NCBI GenBank assembly: GCA_038501625.1
Contig: JAZAYU010000887.1
Location: forward strand, 1-64,000
Source: Corbicula japonica
Taxonomy: Eukaryota; Mollusca; Bivalvia; Venerida; Cyrenidae
Length of the DNA: 64,000 bases
Reading direction: 5' to 3'
In this document: one piece after another, positions 11,771 to 21,607 of the stretch
How positions within the stretch are numbered: the stretch's first letter is position 1
Layout: each line of letters starts with the position of its first letter
Program-made: the position numbers and the translations under genes
The notes under the pieces: generated by a model
Seen by the model: the letters and a program-made list of their open reading frames with translations, nothing else
Told to the model about the DNA's origin: nothing
Database searches by the model: none

Positions 11771-12829
11771 GGAGTTACAGATAATTGAAATTTCCCGAGA
11801 GACAGACAACAGTGTCAGGGAAGTGTTATTACACATATATATTTTTGGGGTTTGTTACCCCTATACAAGGACAGCAAAGTGCCCCGCTGTGTCGTTATAC
11901 ATCTTTACAATCTACGGGTTTTGTGAACTCTCCAGTTGGTGTCGGATATAGTGAACTTTTGTTGAACACTGTGGACACTCACTTATCGTAATTGTAACAA
12001 TCTGTGTGAAAGGACATCTTCATTTGAATATTTCATTATTTTTTTTCTCATTTATAAATATTTTATTTTTGGAAATAAATTGTAAAAATGTTCATAGTTT
12101 TGTTTTCGGGCGGAGTATCCCCCTCGGCCTATCCGTGACAAATGGAATTTGGCGTTTTCGCCATTTTGTTTTTTTATTGTATCGAAATTAAAAATGGCTT
12201 TGTTGGGTTGTTGATATTAAATTTTATTATAGCAAATTTTATAATCAAGATTTCATTAAAGTTTCATGAATATTATGATGTATGCCCGATTCCCTTACAG
12301 CTTGGGAACATATTCTTTGATCTGACTTTTGACAAAGAGGTAAACGGTGATTTTTGACCAAGCGGTGAAAAGTGATTCGGACACGATATAAAAAGTTAAT
12401 ATATTAAAAACACGAGGCTTGTTATTACACACCCACGCCAGAAGCTTTGTTAATTACACTTCGTGATCTTTATAATAAAGCGGTTTAATATTCTTCATTG
12501 TTTTAGTCAGCTTAATGCAAATAGTAACATTCTAAAAATAATGAAATTCATCGCGTTTACCCGTAAGCCAGCAGGCGATCTATTTTCACTAATATCGGTA
12601 TACATGTTTATCTGTTCATCCGAACTTCCTTGCCGTTGTTGGTGTCCATGTTCACTCACATTCTTGCTCTATAAACAAAATGCATTTTTTATTTGAAATA
12701 TTCGGTGTTCAATGAGACACACAATATATTCATTCAATGATTAGTCATTGATTTCCGTTATAAGCAAATTGCCAGAACATAAAGTGCAACTGATATTCTA
12801 TTTTCTGGCAGTCAGATAAATTACAGTGA

Positions 12830-13001
12830 TCACTCTTTCGTTTATGTACAATTTGACCACATCAACAATACAGCCTGATTTTCAATTCACGTGCTTTCTT
12901 CAATAATGGAATAGACAATTTGTGCCTTCTTGTACAGCCTTGGCCTACTAGCACCATGGGCGATAGATTCTTTTATACCGGTTTTTTGGTTCTTTCTTTG
13001 T
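12830..13001 (-). pseudogene. Broken copy of the receptor tail exon
   Basis: It aligns with the exon at 9564-9755: same acceptor context (TATAG|ACAAAGAAAGAACC), a recognisable start (TKKEP) and the shared ending block TATTCCATTATTGAAGAAAG. Small indels shift the frame and two consecutive TAG codons follow about 17 codons in. The motif tyrosines are lost or moved out of frame. It belongs to duplication copy B. Confidence 0.65.
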
Positions 13002-13551
13002 CTATAAACCTAAGTAATTTTGCAATCATGGGTCAATTTGTCCAGGCACTAAATTTACCAAATGCGGTGTACCATTTTCAATTTAATGGGTTTTTTTTCC
13101 CGGAACTAATAATTTTATCTTTAAAACATCATAAGAGTTTGACTATAATTTTCAGCTTTCCGACCCCAAGGTGTATACTTATCATCAAAATTATAAAAAA
13201 TAAATTCTCCCGCATACTTCTGACATGTAGCTGAATAAGATCTTCAGCTAAGTTTTCGTTGTCGTTTTTTTTATAATGGACAGATCATATTAAAATTTCC
13301 GGCCTGTCTACATTAATCCCAAGCGTAATGCGTTTTGATGTGATCAGATCTATTTTAAAAACCATGCTCTAAAATAACAACCGGCAAATATAGAATACGT
13401 CATTTACAAACATCTTGTGTCATTACAAACTTATCGAGGTCTCTGATATTGTTTTTTCATTCACGGGACCCTTAAAACTACGTATTGAGGGAGAAATATA
13501 TTTATCAGTACTACATGTATTATTGATATGTATTAACATTTAAGACTTGTG

Positions 13552-13780
13552 TGAGGTTGGTGCACCCTAGAACCTGGTTTAAACCCCCAGTGGCAATTTG
13601 AGTTGCCACTGACCGTTCCAAGGCGGTAACCCATCGGGTTCTCATTTTTGTTAATTGTTAGTGGTGTCTCTTTTGAAACTGATCATTTTATTAACCATGC
13701 TCTCTCCCTCTCTTCTTCTTGACTGTGTGGGGAGGCTGTTTTTTCTGAATCTGGCGATTCCTGATATGCATATTTCACCT
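13552..13780 (-). repeat. Repeat shared, inverted, with 31478-31715
   Basis: The reverse complement matches 31478-31715 over about 230 bp, including GTTAATTGTTAGTGG versus GTTAATTGTTTGTGG and TGAGGTTGGTGCACCCTAG. It contains the tail exon 13683-13778 and its 3' flank, so it is either a dispersed repeat that supplied an exon or the 3' end of a duplicated gene family. Confidence 0.7.
13683..13778 (-). CDS. Cytoplasmic-tail exon after the TM exon
   Basis: It begins in phase 0 after an acceptor (ATCCAAAG|GTGAAA), matching the phase-0 end of the transmembrane exon. It reads VKYAYQESPDSEKTASPHSQ, then a Glu/Arg-rich run to TGA, 31 residues. The serine-, acid- and lysine-rich make-up suits a cytosolic tail. 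The second copy at 31478 encodes VKRAYQKLSNSEDRASPHSK, so the peptide is conserved between copies although the reading frame at the far end differs by a 5-nt indel. It may end at TGA or splice on (weak donor ATG|GTTAAT) to the tail exon at 9755. Confidence 0.5.
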   Translation of the reverse strand: MKYAYQESPDSEKTASPHSQEEERERAWLIK

Positions 13781-13834
13781 TTGGATACCGGTACTTCCTG
13801 CAGTTTTAATTTGAATCGAATAGCAATGAATTAC

Positions 13835-14024
13835 CTTGTGCCTCTTACGGTATTGGTAGACTGCAACAATAAAACCAGGTACACCCAGAACCGTGGTAAG
13901 GACACCAAATGTTATTCCAATTACATCACTTGTCGATAAAAGATTGCCTTTACTTTCTGTGGAATGCTCACTGCGAATTTCACACGCCTTGCCGCTAACA
14001 ATAACACCTTTCTCGGTACCGCAT
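13835..14024 (-). CDS. Transmembrane exon of SEA/EGF receptor-like gene
   Basis: The acceptor (TTAAAAATACAG) and donor (CACAAG|GTAATT) bound 190 nt. One base completes an Arg codon split with the EGF exon, then 63 codons follow. The first part finishes the EGF-like module (RCGTEKG..ACEI). After a short Ser/Glu linker comes a single membrane span of about 22 residues centred on GITFGVLTTVLGVPGFIVAV, then a basic stop-transfer YRKRHK. This fixes a type I topology with the tail inside. The exon phases to both neighbours agree, which supports the gene model strongly. Confidence 0.75.
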
Positions 14025-14189
14025 CTGTATTTTTAAATATTATAAAATATCGAACTTCATGCATGTAGATCTCACCAAAACATTGCTTTCTTTTGATTAT
14101 TTTGTACATAGGTTTATCACATGTTTGGTGTGAAGGCTAACTACTACTGATAGTGAGAGTTAAATGTTTTAGGTTGTTTTCCTGTAGCG

Positions 14190-14595
14190 ATCCCGGGTCA
14201 TTATAACTAATGAGAATCAAGGAGAATGTGGCCATGTTATTCCTTCACCTACATTGGAATATACCTAGTAACTTATCTTAATTTAAGCAGATTAAATGAA
14301 ACAAATAAATAAATACAAACAATCTTGCTGGAAGGTTTTGGAAGATACTATTCTATACTATTTTTGAATTTGAAGCTTGAAATGTGTATCGAACCCGGGT
14401 CATTATAACTAATGAGAATCAAGGAGAATGTGGCCATTTTATTCCTTTACCTACATTGGAATATACCTAGTAACTTATATTAATTTAAGCAGATTAAATG
14501 AAACAAATAAATAAATAAATACAAATAATCTTGCTGGAAGGTTTTGGAAGATACTATTCTATACTATTTTTGAATTTGAAGCTTGAAATGTGTAT
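14190..14595. repeat. Two tandem units of about 204 bp
   Basis: CCCGGGTCATTATAACTAAT to TTGAAATGTGTAT is repeated almost exactly at 14190-14390 and 14393-14595. It lies within the intron between the EGF and transmembrane exons. Confidence 0.9.
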
Positions 14596-14663
14596 TGGGA
14601 GCAACTGAGGATAAGCATATTAGTTAGTTTAATGTTGCATGAAACGATTCGGTATTATTTATA

Positions 14664-14912
14664 AAACGAGATCGGCATTAAATAAAACGTAGAGCCGTTG
14701 GTTTTTTTTCGGAGCGATGTCTTTGAGTATATTAATTGTATTGTTGTTATTGTTTACTAAGAAACCGTTTAACATTGTATTATCAACGAGATCGGCATTA
14801 AATAAAACGTAGAACCGTTGGGTTTTTTTTTCGGAGCGATGTCTTTGAGTATATTAATTGTATTGTTGTTGCTGTTTCCTAAGAAACCGTTTAACATTGT
14901 ATTACCAACTTA
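14664..14912. repeat. Two tandem units of about 124 bp
   Basis: ACGAGATCGGCATTAAATAA to AACCGTTTAACATTGTATTA occurs twice head to tail, immediately after the 204-bp pair and in the same intron. The two duplications are independent in sequence. Confidence 0.9.
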
Positions 14913-15076
14913 AGAGTCTCTACAGTCTTTTAAGTATTATTAATGATGCCTGATTTTGCTTACGGCGGTTTATATAAAAATATTTTTAAACATAACTTAT
15001 TGAAAATCAATTATTTTGCGCAGATTTCTTGTTACTAATTTATGTTTCAAATAAATTAGCTGTGATGAAATGTTAC

Positions 15077-15275
15077 CTGCAAAATGGTATCTTATTTACG
15101 TTATCAAAGGCACAAGTTCCTCCGTTCGTTATGCAATCAGCTGGCAGGTCTTTGCAATCAAGTGAACAGGAAATATTTTCCCCAGGAGAAATACTTTTGC
15201 AGGTAAATCCCTGGTGACAAAGACTGATGTTCTCGTATATATCGCAAACATTTCCACTAGATTGTTTTTTAGAAG
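15077..15275 (-). CDS. EGF-like exon of receptor-like gene
   Basis: The exon is bounded by ATTTTCCAG and TTTTGCAG|GTAACA (199 nt, phase 1 in and phase 2 out). It encodes about 66 residues with evenly spread cysteines (GNVCDIY, SLCHQGFTCK, NISCSLDCKDLPADC) and the classic EGF signature NGGTC..FC-R completed as CRC by the next exon. EGF-like modules are extracellular and disulfide-bonded. It joins in frame to the upstream SEA-like exon (split Ala codon) and the downstream transmembrane exon (split Arg codon). Confidence 0.75.
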
Positions 15276-15518
15276 CTGGAAAATGTAATAAATGATAACT
15301 AAATTTAATTGTTGTGAATACAGGGAAAATTTCACTATTTTGATAAACTCGCTTCATCTCCTGCACTTCCTAGTTATTCTAATGGCCGGCAAGATCAAAA
15401 CCATCTTTAAATAAGTTTGTTAAATTACACTATTTCTTTTAGACCGACTATTTCTTAAAAATAGTTCATTTGAGACATTTCACTTAAGATATGAAAATCT
15501 TAAAAGGTTTGTATCTAC

Positions 15519-15685
15519 CTGTTGAAAATCTATTTTTCAGCATATCTCTTTTTAAATGTACTCGAGTGCCGAAAATAGATCCTCTTTCCAGATGATTTAA
15601 ACTATTTGTAAAATCGTCTTCTGTATCGCCAAGATTGCAGTTTCCTTGAAGTTTAAGTGCGAAGTTGCAAACTACACTTCCTTCA
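15519..15685 (-). CDS. SEA-like exon of receptor-like gene
   Basis: The acceptor (TAATGCTTCAG) and donor (TCAACAG|GTAGAT) bound 167 nt, with 55 full codons. The peptide opens EGSVVCNFALKL, resembling the hydrophobic beta strand that follows the cleavage region of SEA domains (GSVVV.F pattern), and has two cysteines. The order SEA-like, EGF-like, TM is common in invertebrate mucin-type and receptor-type surface proteins. Upstream exons with the signal peptide were not identified; the DNA beyond 15.9 kb is a block of transposons, so the gene may be broken there or simply have a long intron. The SEA call is moderate; the exon itself is well supported by phase agreement. Confidence 0.6.
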
Positions 15686-16027
15686 CTGAAGCATTAAACA
15701 CGGTGACACATTAAAAATAATATTCGTATAGATTTTTTAACATAATTTGCTTTCAAATGGTCAATTAAAATTCAAAACCGATACATTAAGTGTGTTTTTG
15801 AACCAATCTTCACTATGAAAACTGCATTTTCAATTTCAAGTCGTTCAGTTCGAAATCTGTAAATACAAATATGCCATGTTTAAGTGTTTCGCGTTTATTT
15901 GCACATCGTTATATTACTACCGAAGCTTGTATGTACCCCCGGAATGAAGACATTAAGTCATCCCCGTCGACTTGAACAACACAGCAAGTCGTCAAAATTA
16001 CAACGACATGCCTCTATATACCACGTC

Positions 16028-16290
16028 ATCACAGTGTCTAAGCGTACTACGGAAGCTTGTATGGGGCACCCTGTTGTTGTGTTTTTGTCTACTTTGTCAA
16101 CATGCAGTTTGGCGACATGTCGATTTATAATTCAGGATGTCGTCAAGACTTAAGATGACTTGCTAACATATAACAAGTTATGTCGCTGACCAATATGTTG
16201 AATTGTCGTTTTAGTATAACACCATTGCGTCATAATTTAAGGCGACAACAACACAATATGGAAAGGACGACTTAACTTTAACCGACAAGA
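16028..16290. mobile_element. Dispersed repeat, inverted copy at 27365-27610
   Basis: CGGAAGCTTGTATGGGGCAC onward is the reverse complement of 27610-27365 with few differences, including CATGCAGTTTGGCGACATG. A partial nested start (ACCGAAGCTTGTATGTACCC) precedes it at 15920. The interior is full of GACGACA/TGTCGTC words. No coding capacity is evident. Confidence 0.75.
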
Positions 16291-16577
16291 CGAAATGTTT
16301 GACTTCAATGAACATGGATGTCGACATGAATAAAGTCGACAAATGGTGACAAACGCAAGAAGTCGCTATACCGCATTGCAACAAACCATACAAATGACAT
16401 CTTGCCGCCTGAAGATAGGACAACCTATCGTTGTGAGATAAAACGGCAGTCGTTTGATAAGGAAGAATGAGGCTGGTACGTATAAACACAATTATTTTAC
16501 CTTTTTCAATTGGACTCCATGTTCTAATATATAATGCTTATCATTGCATGGTCAATGTAAAATGTAATGTTGTACAA

Positions 16578-16838
16578 TGTATATTGCTTATTGCAATATC
16601 CTTATTTTACATTTTTTACTACATATATTGCTTATTGCAATATCCTTATTTTACATTTTTTACTACATATATTGCTTATTGCAATATCCTTATTTTACTT
16701 TTTTACTACATATATTGCTTATTGCAATATCCTTATTTTACATTTTTTACTACATATATTGCTTATTGCAATATCCTTATTTTACTTTTTTTACTACATA
16801 TATTGCTTATTGCAATATCCTTATTTTACTTTTTGCTT
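16578..16838. repeat. Minisatellite, about 44-45 bp x 6
   Basis: The unit runs TATTGCTTATTGCAATATCC, then TTATTTTACATTTTTTACTA and CA. It contains the self-complementary ATTGCAAT. Six near-identical copies lie directly upstream of the integrase-core pseudogene. Because the unit has few stops, it produces long low-complexity open frames (YCLLQYPYFTF) that should not be annotated as protein. Confidence 0.95.
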
Positions 16839-16861
16839 CTATATTTCATGTATATTTCAGA

Positions 16862-17934
16862 TATGGTTATGTCTGACGCTTCTTTCAGTCGCGCCAATAA
16901 CGGCAATTCTTTCAACTGAAGAAAGAGACACTTTGATAACTAATTACTACAGACAAGGCTATACTTGGAACGAGATATGTGGCTTTTTGCTGTTCTCGCA
17001 TCATACAGTAGTCAGTCTTCATCAATTGAAACGGATCCTTAAACGGTTAGGTCTCCGAAGGCGAAATGTACCCTTGTCGTTACCAGATATATTACGTGCT
17101 TTGTCCGAAGTTTATCAGAAGGGTTTTGGTGATTGTGGATATAGAACTGTGTGGAAACTTATTAAAATGATAACTAATGTACATGTTACACAAAGTATTG
17201 TCAGACGTTTATTAAGAATTTGCGATAACAAAGGTGTGAATTTGAGAGCTCGACACCGTTTACGTCGCAGAACGTACATTAATAGCGGACCAAATTTCGT
17301 TGTTCATCTAGACGGATATGACAAATTGAAACCATTCGGTATAGCCATACATGGGGCGATTGATGGGTACTCTAGAAAAATACTCTGGCTAGAGGCGTGT
17401 TATTCCAACAATAACCCGCGTATTATTGCTGGATATTATCTGTAATTTGTTAAACGGACGAGGCGCGTACCTAGAGTTATTCGAGGAGATGCAGGAACTG
17501 AAAACGTTTTAGTTCGAGATATTCAGATAGCTTTGAGATATGAACATGCTGATAATAAGTCTGCATTTAATAGTTACTTAACGGGAACATCTCCTAACAA
17601 TCAAAGAATCGAACAGTTTTGGAGCAGATTACGCGTTTGTTTTACCGTGTTTTGGAGAAACCATTTCAAAGACATGTCAGACAACGGGAAGTTAAACATC
17701 GACAATATGATACATTTGGAAGTTCTTAGATTCTGCTTTATGTCAATCCTACAAAGGGATCTTGACAACTTTACCCAACTTTGGAATTTACACAGAATTA
17801 GACGTCAACGGCACTCTGAAGTGCCAAATGGCATTCCGAATGTCCTGTATCACCAGCCAGAAGTGTTAAATACATATGGAATATTATACCAGTGTGCAAT
17901 CTGTAGGTTTGTATTAGTCGAGTTGGGTATGTAA
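16862..17934 (+). pseudogene. DDE integrase-core transposase, one in-frame stop
   Basis: After a helix-turn-helix-like N-terminus (YYRQGYTWNEICGFL; LKRILKRLGLRRRN) comes an RNase H-fold integrase core. First Asp: VVHLDGYDKLKPFG (codon 17311). Second Asp: VIRGDAGTEN (17488). Glu: NNQRIEQFW (17611). This D-D-E layout matches the integrase core domain found in cut-and-paste-type elements of fungi and animals; I cannot name the superfamily. A single TAA (17443-17445) interrupts otherwise clean sequence about 45 codons before... the second Asp region, so the copy is probably young but dead. The 3' end runs into the palindrome at 17883. No terminal inverted repeats were confirmed. Confidence 0.8.
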
Positions 17935-18026
17935 ACAATATCACGCGAGACCGAAGGTCGAGCGTGATGTGGTTTACATATCCAACGAGAAATAATACAA
18001 ACCTACAGATTGCATACTGGTATAAT
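17883..18026. repeat. 144-bp near-perfect palindrome
   Basis: The left arm ATTATACCAGTGTGCAATCT pairs with the right end (reversed ATTATACCAGTATGCAATCT), and pairing continues nearly to the centre, where GACC-GAA-GGTC makes a GC stem with a three-base loop. It overlaps the last codons of the integrase-core frame. It would extrude as a long cruciform or transcribe as a long hairpin. Confidence 0.9.
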
Positions 18027-18120
18027 GTTCCTTTTATTATATACCCTTATTTTACTACCAATTAAATGAGCACTAACTAAATCAATAATGAATAGTGAAA
18101 CGTGATGTAAGCAATTACGT

Positions 18121-20150
18121 CAATACAATACAATACAATACAATAAGATTTATTTTGAGTCGGCAAGACAAGTACAATAGAATAACATAAGCTCTCAGGA
18201 GCTTTTTAACAGACTATAATAACAAATGTAAACAGGGAAAAAACAAGTGTAAAGAGGCTGTAATAAAAGCATAGTTAAATGTTAAAGAGTGTGTCATAGT
18301 ATAAAAAAAAACAACACATTTTAAGTTAAATTCTGACAGTTAAAAGCTAATGAACATTAAATAGTTAAGATAATACATTCATTATATATATAGGATTTCT
18401 AAAATGTGACATGTCTTAATAGTTAGTAAAAGTTTCATTTATCACAGTAGTTTTACTAAGATTTATTTAAAATTTTATCACACATGAGGAGGTTGGCTTC
18501 ACTCGTGCCGGTGTTTGAATACCAGTTTTACCCAGGAGGTCAAAACATCCGCCTGAAAGTATCGCTACTCCATTTAAGTCACCCCTGTCCAGGGGGTTAG
18601 ACGTACCACCTGACAACAGAGGGTGACGGAGTGCATCGAGTATCTGCCACCCAGTCACGTTTTGATATAATAAATAAGATAATAAATAATAGTGACTCAT
18701 TAAAAGATTTTTATGACTAGCCTAAAGTTTATACATTTCAGCTTGCATCTTAGTATAACTATAATTTTTATTTAGAACATATCATAATAATTATTACACT
18801 TTTGTTTCACGCGCTAGTCCTAGAGCCTGAGAGCACTCTTAACAAATTCCAGACATCAAGAACAAAACAGTCGTAAAATATACAAGCATAGTTTTACAAA
18901 TTGTAATAGTCAGTTTCACAAATATTAAGTCATATGTTATAAGTGACCATAGTAGCATGGTGAACAATTACCATTGAAAAGGAAGTTGACAAGACTTTGC
19001 ACATTAATAAAGTTGATATGGTGCACTCGTTATTTTTACTAATTCACAGTTTACATGCAATACACCTGCAGTCTTTACCATTCCAAGATGCTATAAGATT
19101 TTTGAATTGACTGAAGTTTGTGGTGTTTCTGTATTCTTCTGGTAAAGAGTTCCAAAGCACAGGAGCAGCAAACCTAAATGAGTTTTTACCGAATTAGGTA
19201 GATTTAACTCTTGGAATTTGTAGGATGTTAGAGTATCTGAAGCTGTAGCTGACATTCTTTTTTTGAACAATATTTTCCAAGACAACTGGAGCTAGACCAT
19301 TTAAAATTTTAAAAGTTTCTAACGCCATTGTTCGCATGCGTCTAATGTGTAGGCTTGGGAGATTGATCTTAGCGAGAAGTTGGTCATAGGTTGATATATA
19401 GTCTGAATATACAAAACGAAGTGCTCTTTCTTGTAATTTCTCCATCTTCATTGTATTTGTTGTAGAACAAAAATGCCATGCCATTGGACAGAAGTTAAAA
19501 TTTGACAGTATAAAGGTGTGAAATATAGTTAACCTGTTAAGTTTACACAAGTTTTGCCCAATTCTTTTCATAATATTTAGTTGTCTACCTGCCTTTCTGC
19601 ATAGATTACTTATATGAACATCAAAGTTTAAGTTGTAATCAATATCTATACCTAACAGTTTTACAACATCATTACATGACAGTTTTGATTGACCAATATT
19701 GAATTCAGGTTTCTTATCATGAGTTTTTCTTCCGACAGCTATAGCTTGGAATTTATCAGGATTTGCCTGCATACAGTTAAAACTGAACCAATCAATTAGA
19801 ATTTTGCTTTCTTCTTCTAGTACGGATATAAGTTCGTTGTAATTTGGTGAGTGAAATGAAAGCGTGTTGTCATCAGCATAGTTATAAAGGTTACTTTTCT
19901 TAACAAAACAGAATATATCATTTATAAAGACATTAAAGAGAAGAGGGCCAAGAATAGACCCTTGAGGTACCCCCTTTTTAATGCTGTCCCATTTACTTAC
20001 TACATTCCCAATTTTTATTTGTTGTTTCCTATCTGTAAGGTATGATTTTAGAAGAGAGACTGCCTTTTCAGAAAGACCATATGCATGTAATCATAGTAAA
20101 CCATGAATCTCTACGTCATCGAACAAATGTTTACAATTTTCAAGTGCCAT
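18121..20150 (-). mobile_element. 5'-truncated LINE (reverse transcriptase part)
   Basis: The minus strand from about 20135 encodes the C-terminal half of a non-LTR RT: VPQGSILGPLLFNVF, then the catalytic YADD (NYADDNTLSF, near 19870), AYGLSEKAVSLL before it and the thumb-like RALRFVYSDY further on. The frame is open from 20092 to about 19194 apart from one TGA in the degraded start (FDDVEIHGLL, stop, LHAYG). About 1 kb of 3' UTR follows, ending in a (TTGTA)n-type tail seen as CAATACAATACAATACAATA at 18121-18144. Truncation at the 5' end and a simple-repeat tail are typical of CR1/Jockey-group LINEs; the clade is uncertain. Confidence 0.85.
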
Positions 20151-20274
20151 GATGGATTCTGACAGACAAAGAATTATTCAACTTTCAAATCTTGAAGGAA
20201 TAAAAACAATTACAGCAAAATTTGGACAAGACCCGAAGATGCTGGAAGTGTTTACCGTGGTATTCGATATGTAA
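20149..20274 (+). CDS. Possible short coding exon or 41-aa ORF
   Basis: MMDSDRQRIIQLSNLEGIKT begins a 41-residue frame ending VFTVVFDM. The composition is protein-like, but no family was recognised. It abuts the truncated 5' end of the LINE, so it could be flanking host sequence, an exon (weak donor GATAT|GTAACG) or part of another element. Confidence 0.25.
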   Translation: MMDSDRQRIIQLSNLEGIKTITAKFGQDPKMLEVFTVVFDM

Positions 20275-20797
20275 CGACTAGGATTTTTTAGTGTTTCATT
20301 CTTATACCACAGCAACGAGCTTTGTTTACATCAAATCATAGGCTCAGGCTTTAAACAGAAAATATAAAGGATTGTTCCAAATGGATATTTTAATTAGGAT
20401 AGACGGTATGTAGACTTTTCTTCGCTCCTAAAACAGTTGTCTTTTACTTGTTCCATTTGTATCCGCAATGACTATCTATTATTTTAACTTTCTTTCAGAT
20501 TTTTGACGATTTCATTTTATATTTATTTGTAAAGGCCGTGAAAACGTTGATTATTTTTAAAGAAAGAGTGTCATTCGAGTCAACAAATCTAAATTTATGA
20601 AAAAATTGCCGGTTGAAATCGGCCATTTTGAAACGTAGAAACTACCGGAAGATGCAAAATACAGAATCGGAAAATAGGACAATGTGCGATACGGAATTTT
20701 TAATCTGACTTGTTGTATCAATTTAGCGTATTAACGCTGCACTATGCTAAAATCATTCATGGGTATATAACAAATACGATTATTCACTTCCAATTCC

Positions 20798-20992
20798 ATG
20801 CGACGTCGAAATTCTAACCGCATACAAAGTGAATATGCGGAAGCGAAGCCCAAATTTGGATGCACGGATGGATTTTTGCCAATACTGGAAGAGGTGTGTG
20901 GTTTACCAAGGGAACGATTACCACGTCCAGAAACGGTTGAATTAGCAACTGATTTATTTTGTGCTCTAACAGAAATAATTGACAACCTATGA
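20798..20992 (+). CDS. Possible exon or 64-aa ORF, unknown
   Basis: The frame MRRRNSNRIQSEYAEAKPKF..LTEIIDNL has a plausible globular composition (CTDGFLPILEEVCGLPRERL) and ends in TGA. It lies 520 bp downstream of the short frame at 20149 on the same strand; the two could be exons of one gene, but splice sites are not convincing. Confidence 0.3.
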   Translation: MRRRNSNRIQSEYAEAKPKFGCTDGFLPILEEVCGLPRERLPRPETVELATDLFCALTEIIDNL

Positions 20993-21200
20993 CTGAATAG
21001 CAATACCGGTATTACATTATAATGGTCAGGAAGTGAAACTAGAGGTATAATAAAGAGTTAGATTTTGTGTTACATCTTGTTAACATCTTGTTTATGACAC
21101 CTTTAAGTCTCATAAAGTAAATGAAGCCACTCTGGCAACTCTTGTAATTTAGTTACTGCTAATAAAGAAATTACCAAATCGCACCATGTTTGTACACAAT

Positions 21201-21470
21201 TTATACGGTAGAGCGCTGGATTTGTAATCCAAAGGTCGCTGGTTCGATTCCCGGGGCTGAGTGCAAATTTCTCCGTGACGATTGTGTCTGATGGCCATTC
21301 GTCTCACACTGCTGATTTTGAGTAGATCATGTGGGAAAGTAGTCAGTCACTTGCGGAGGAATTGGTAATTACTGGTTACTTATCCAGGAAAACAGGTTAG
21401 ATTGACTGGCCGCCGAGTTATGACCACATAGATATTAAATCGGCGTAAAATCCCATACCACTAACCATGT
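21201..21470 (+). repeat. tRNA-Thr-like SINE with conserved body
   Basis: The head TTATACGGTAGAGCGCTGGA, anticodon-like TTTGTAA (TGT) in a paired CTGGA/TCCAA stem, and B-box GGTTCGATTCCCGGG are followed by a body (GATCATGTGGGAAAGTAGTC.. GGCCGCCGAGTTATGACC) of the kind spread in bivalve genomes. The acceptor stem is absent. Confidence 0.65.
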
Positions 21471-21497
21471 TCATTATGGAATTGTTATTATGTATTA

Positions 21498-21607
21498 GTT
21501 AGAGTCCAAATAGAGAAATGTACGTGAAATAGACACGGCAAAGGAGGGAGCGATAGCGACCGACAGGCGTGTCTATTTCACGTAGATTTCTCTATTTGGA
21601 TCCTAAC
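21498..21607. repeat. 110-bp palindrome
   Basis: The left arm GTTAGAGTCCAAATAGAGAA through AATAGACACG is mirrored by CGTGTCTATT through CTATTTGGATCCTAAC, 40-bp arms around a 30-base GC-rich centre (GGGAGCGATAGCGACCGAC). Confidence 0.9.

Larger units (their letters stand above)
10520..13400. repeat. Tandem segmental duplication, copy B
   Basis: This is the second copy of the unit at 8692-10135. It is expanded by an insertion-rich block at about 10700-12160 that holds the tRNA-like head at 11199 and SINE body sequence at 11600-11770. Both copies also carry a tyrosine-rich open patch on the minus strand (near 9990-9905 in A, 13250-13150 in B) containing GRKAE, which may be another tail exon or its remnant. 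Confidence 0.8.

Noticed and set aside
16467..16880. Long overlapping open frames rich in YCLLQYPYFTF-type sequence
   Set aside because: They are translations of the 44-bp minisatellite in three frames, not genes.
21201..21262. Possible tRNA-Thr (TGT anticodon loop)
   Set aside because: No acceptor stem or complete D-arm; followed by SINE body sequence.
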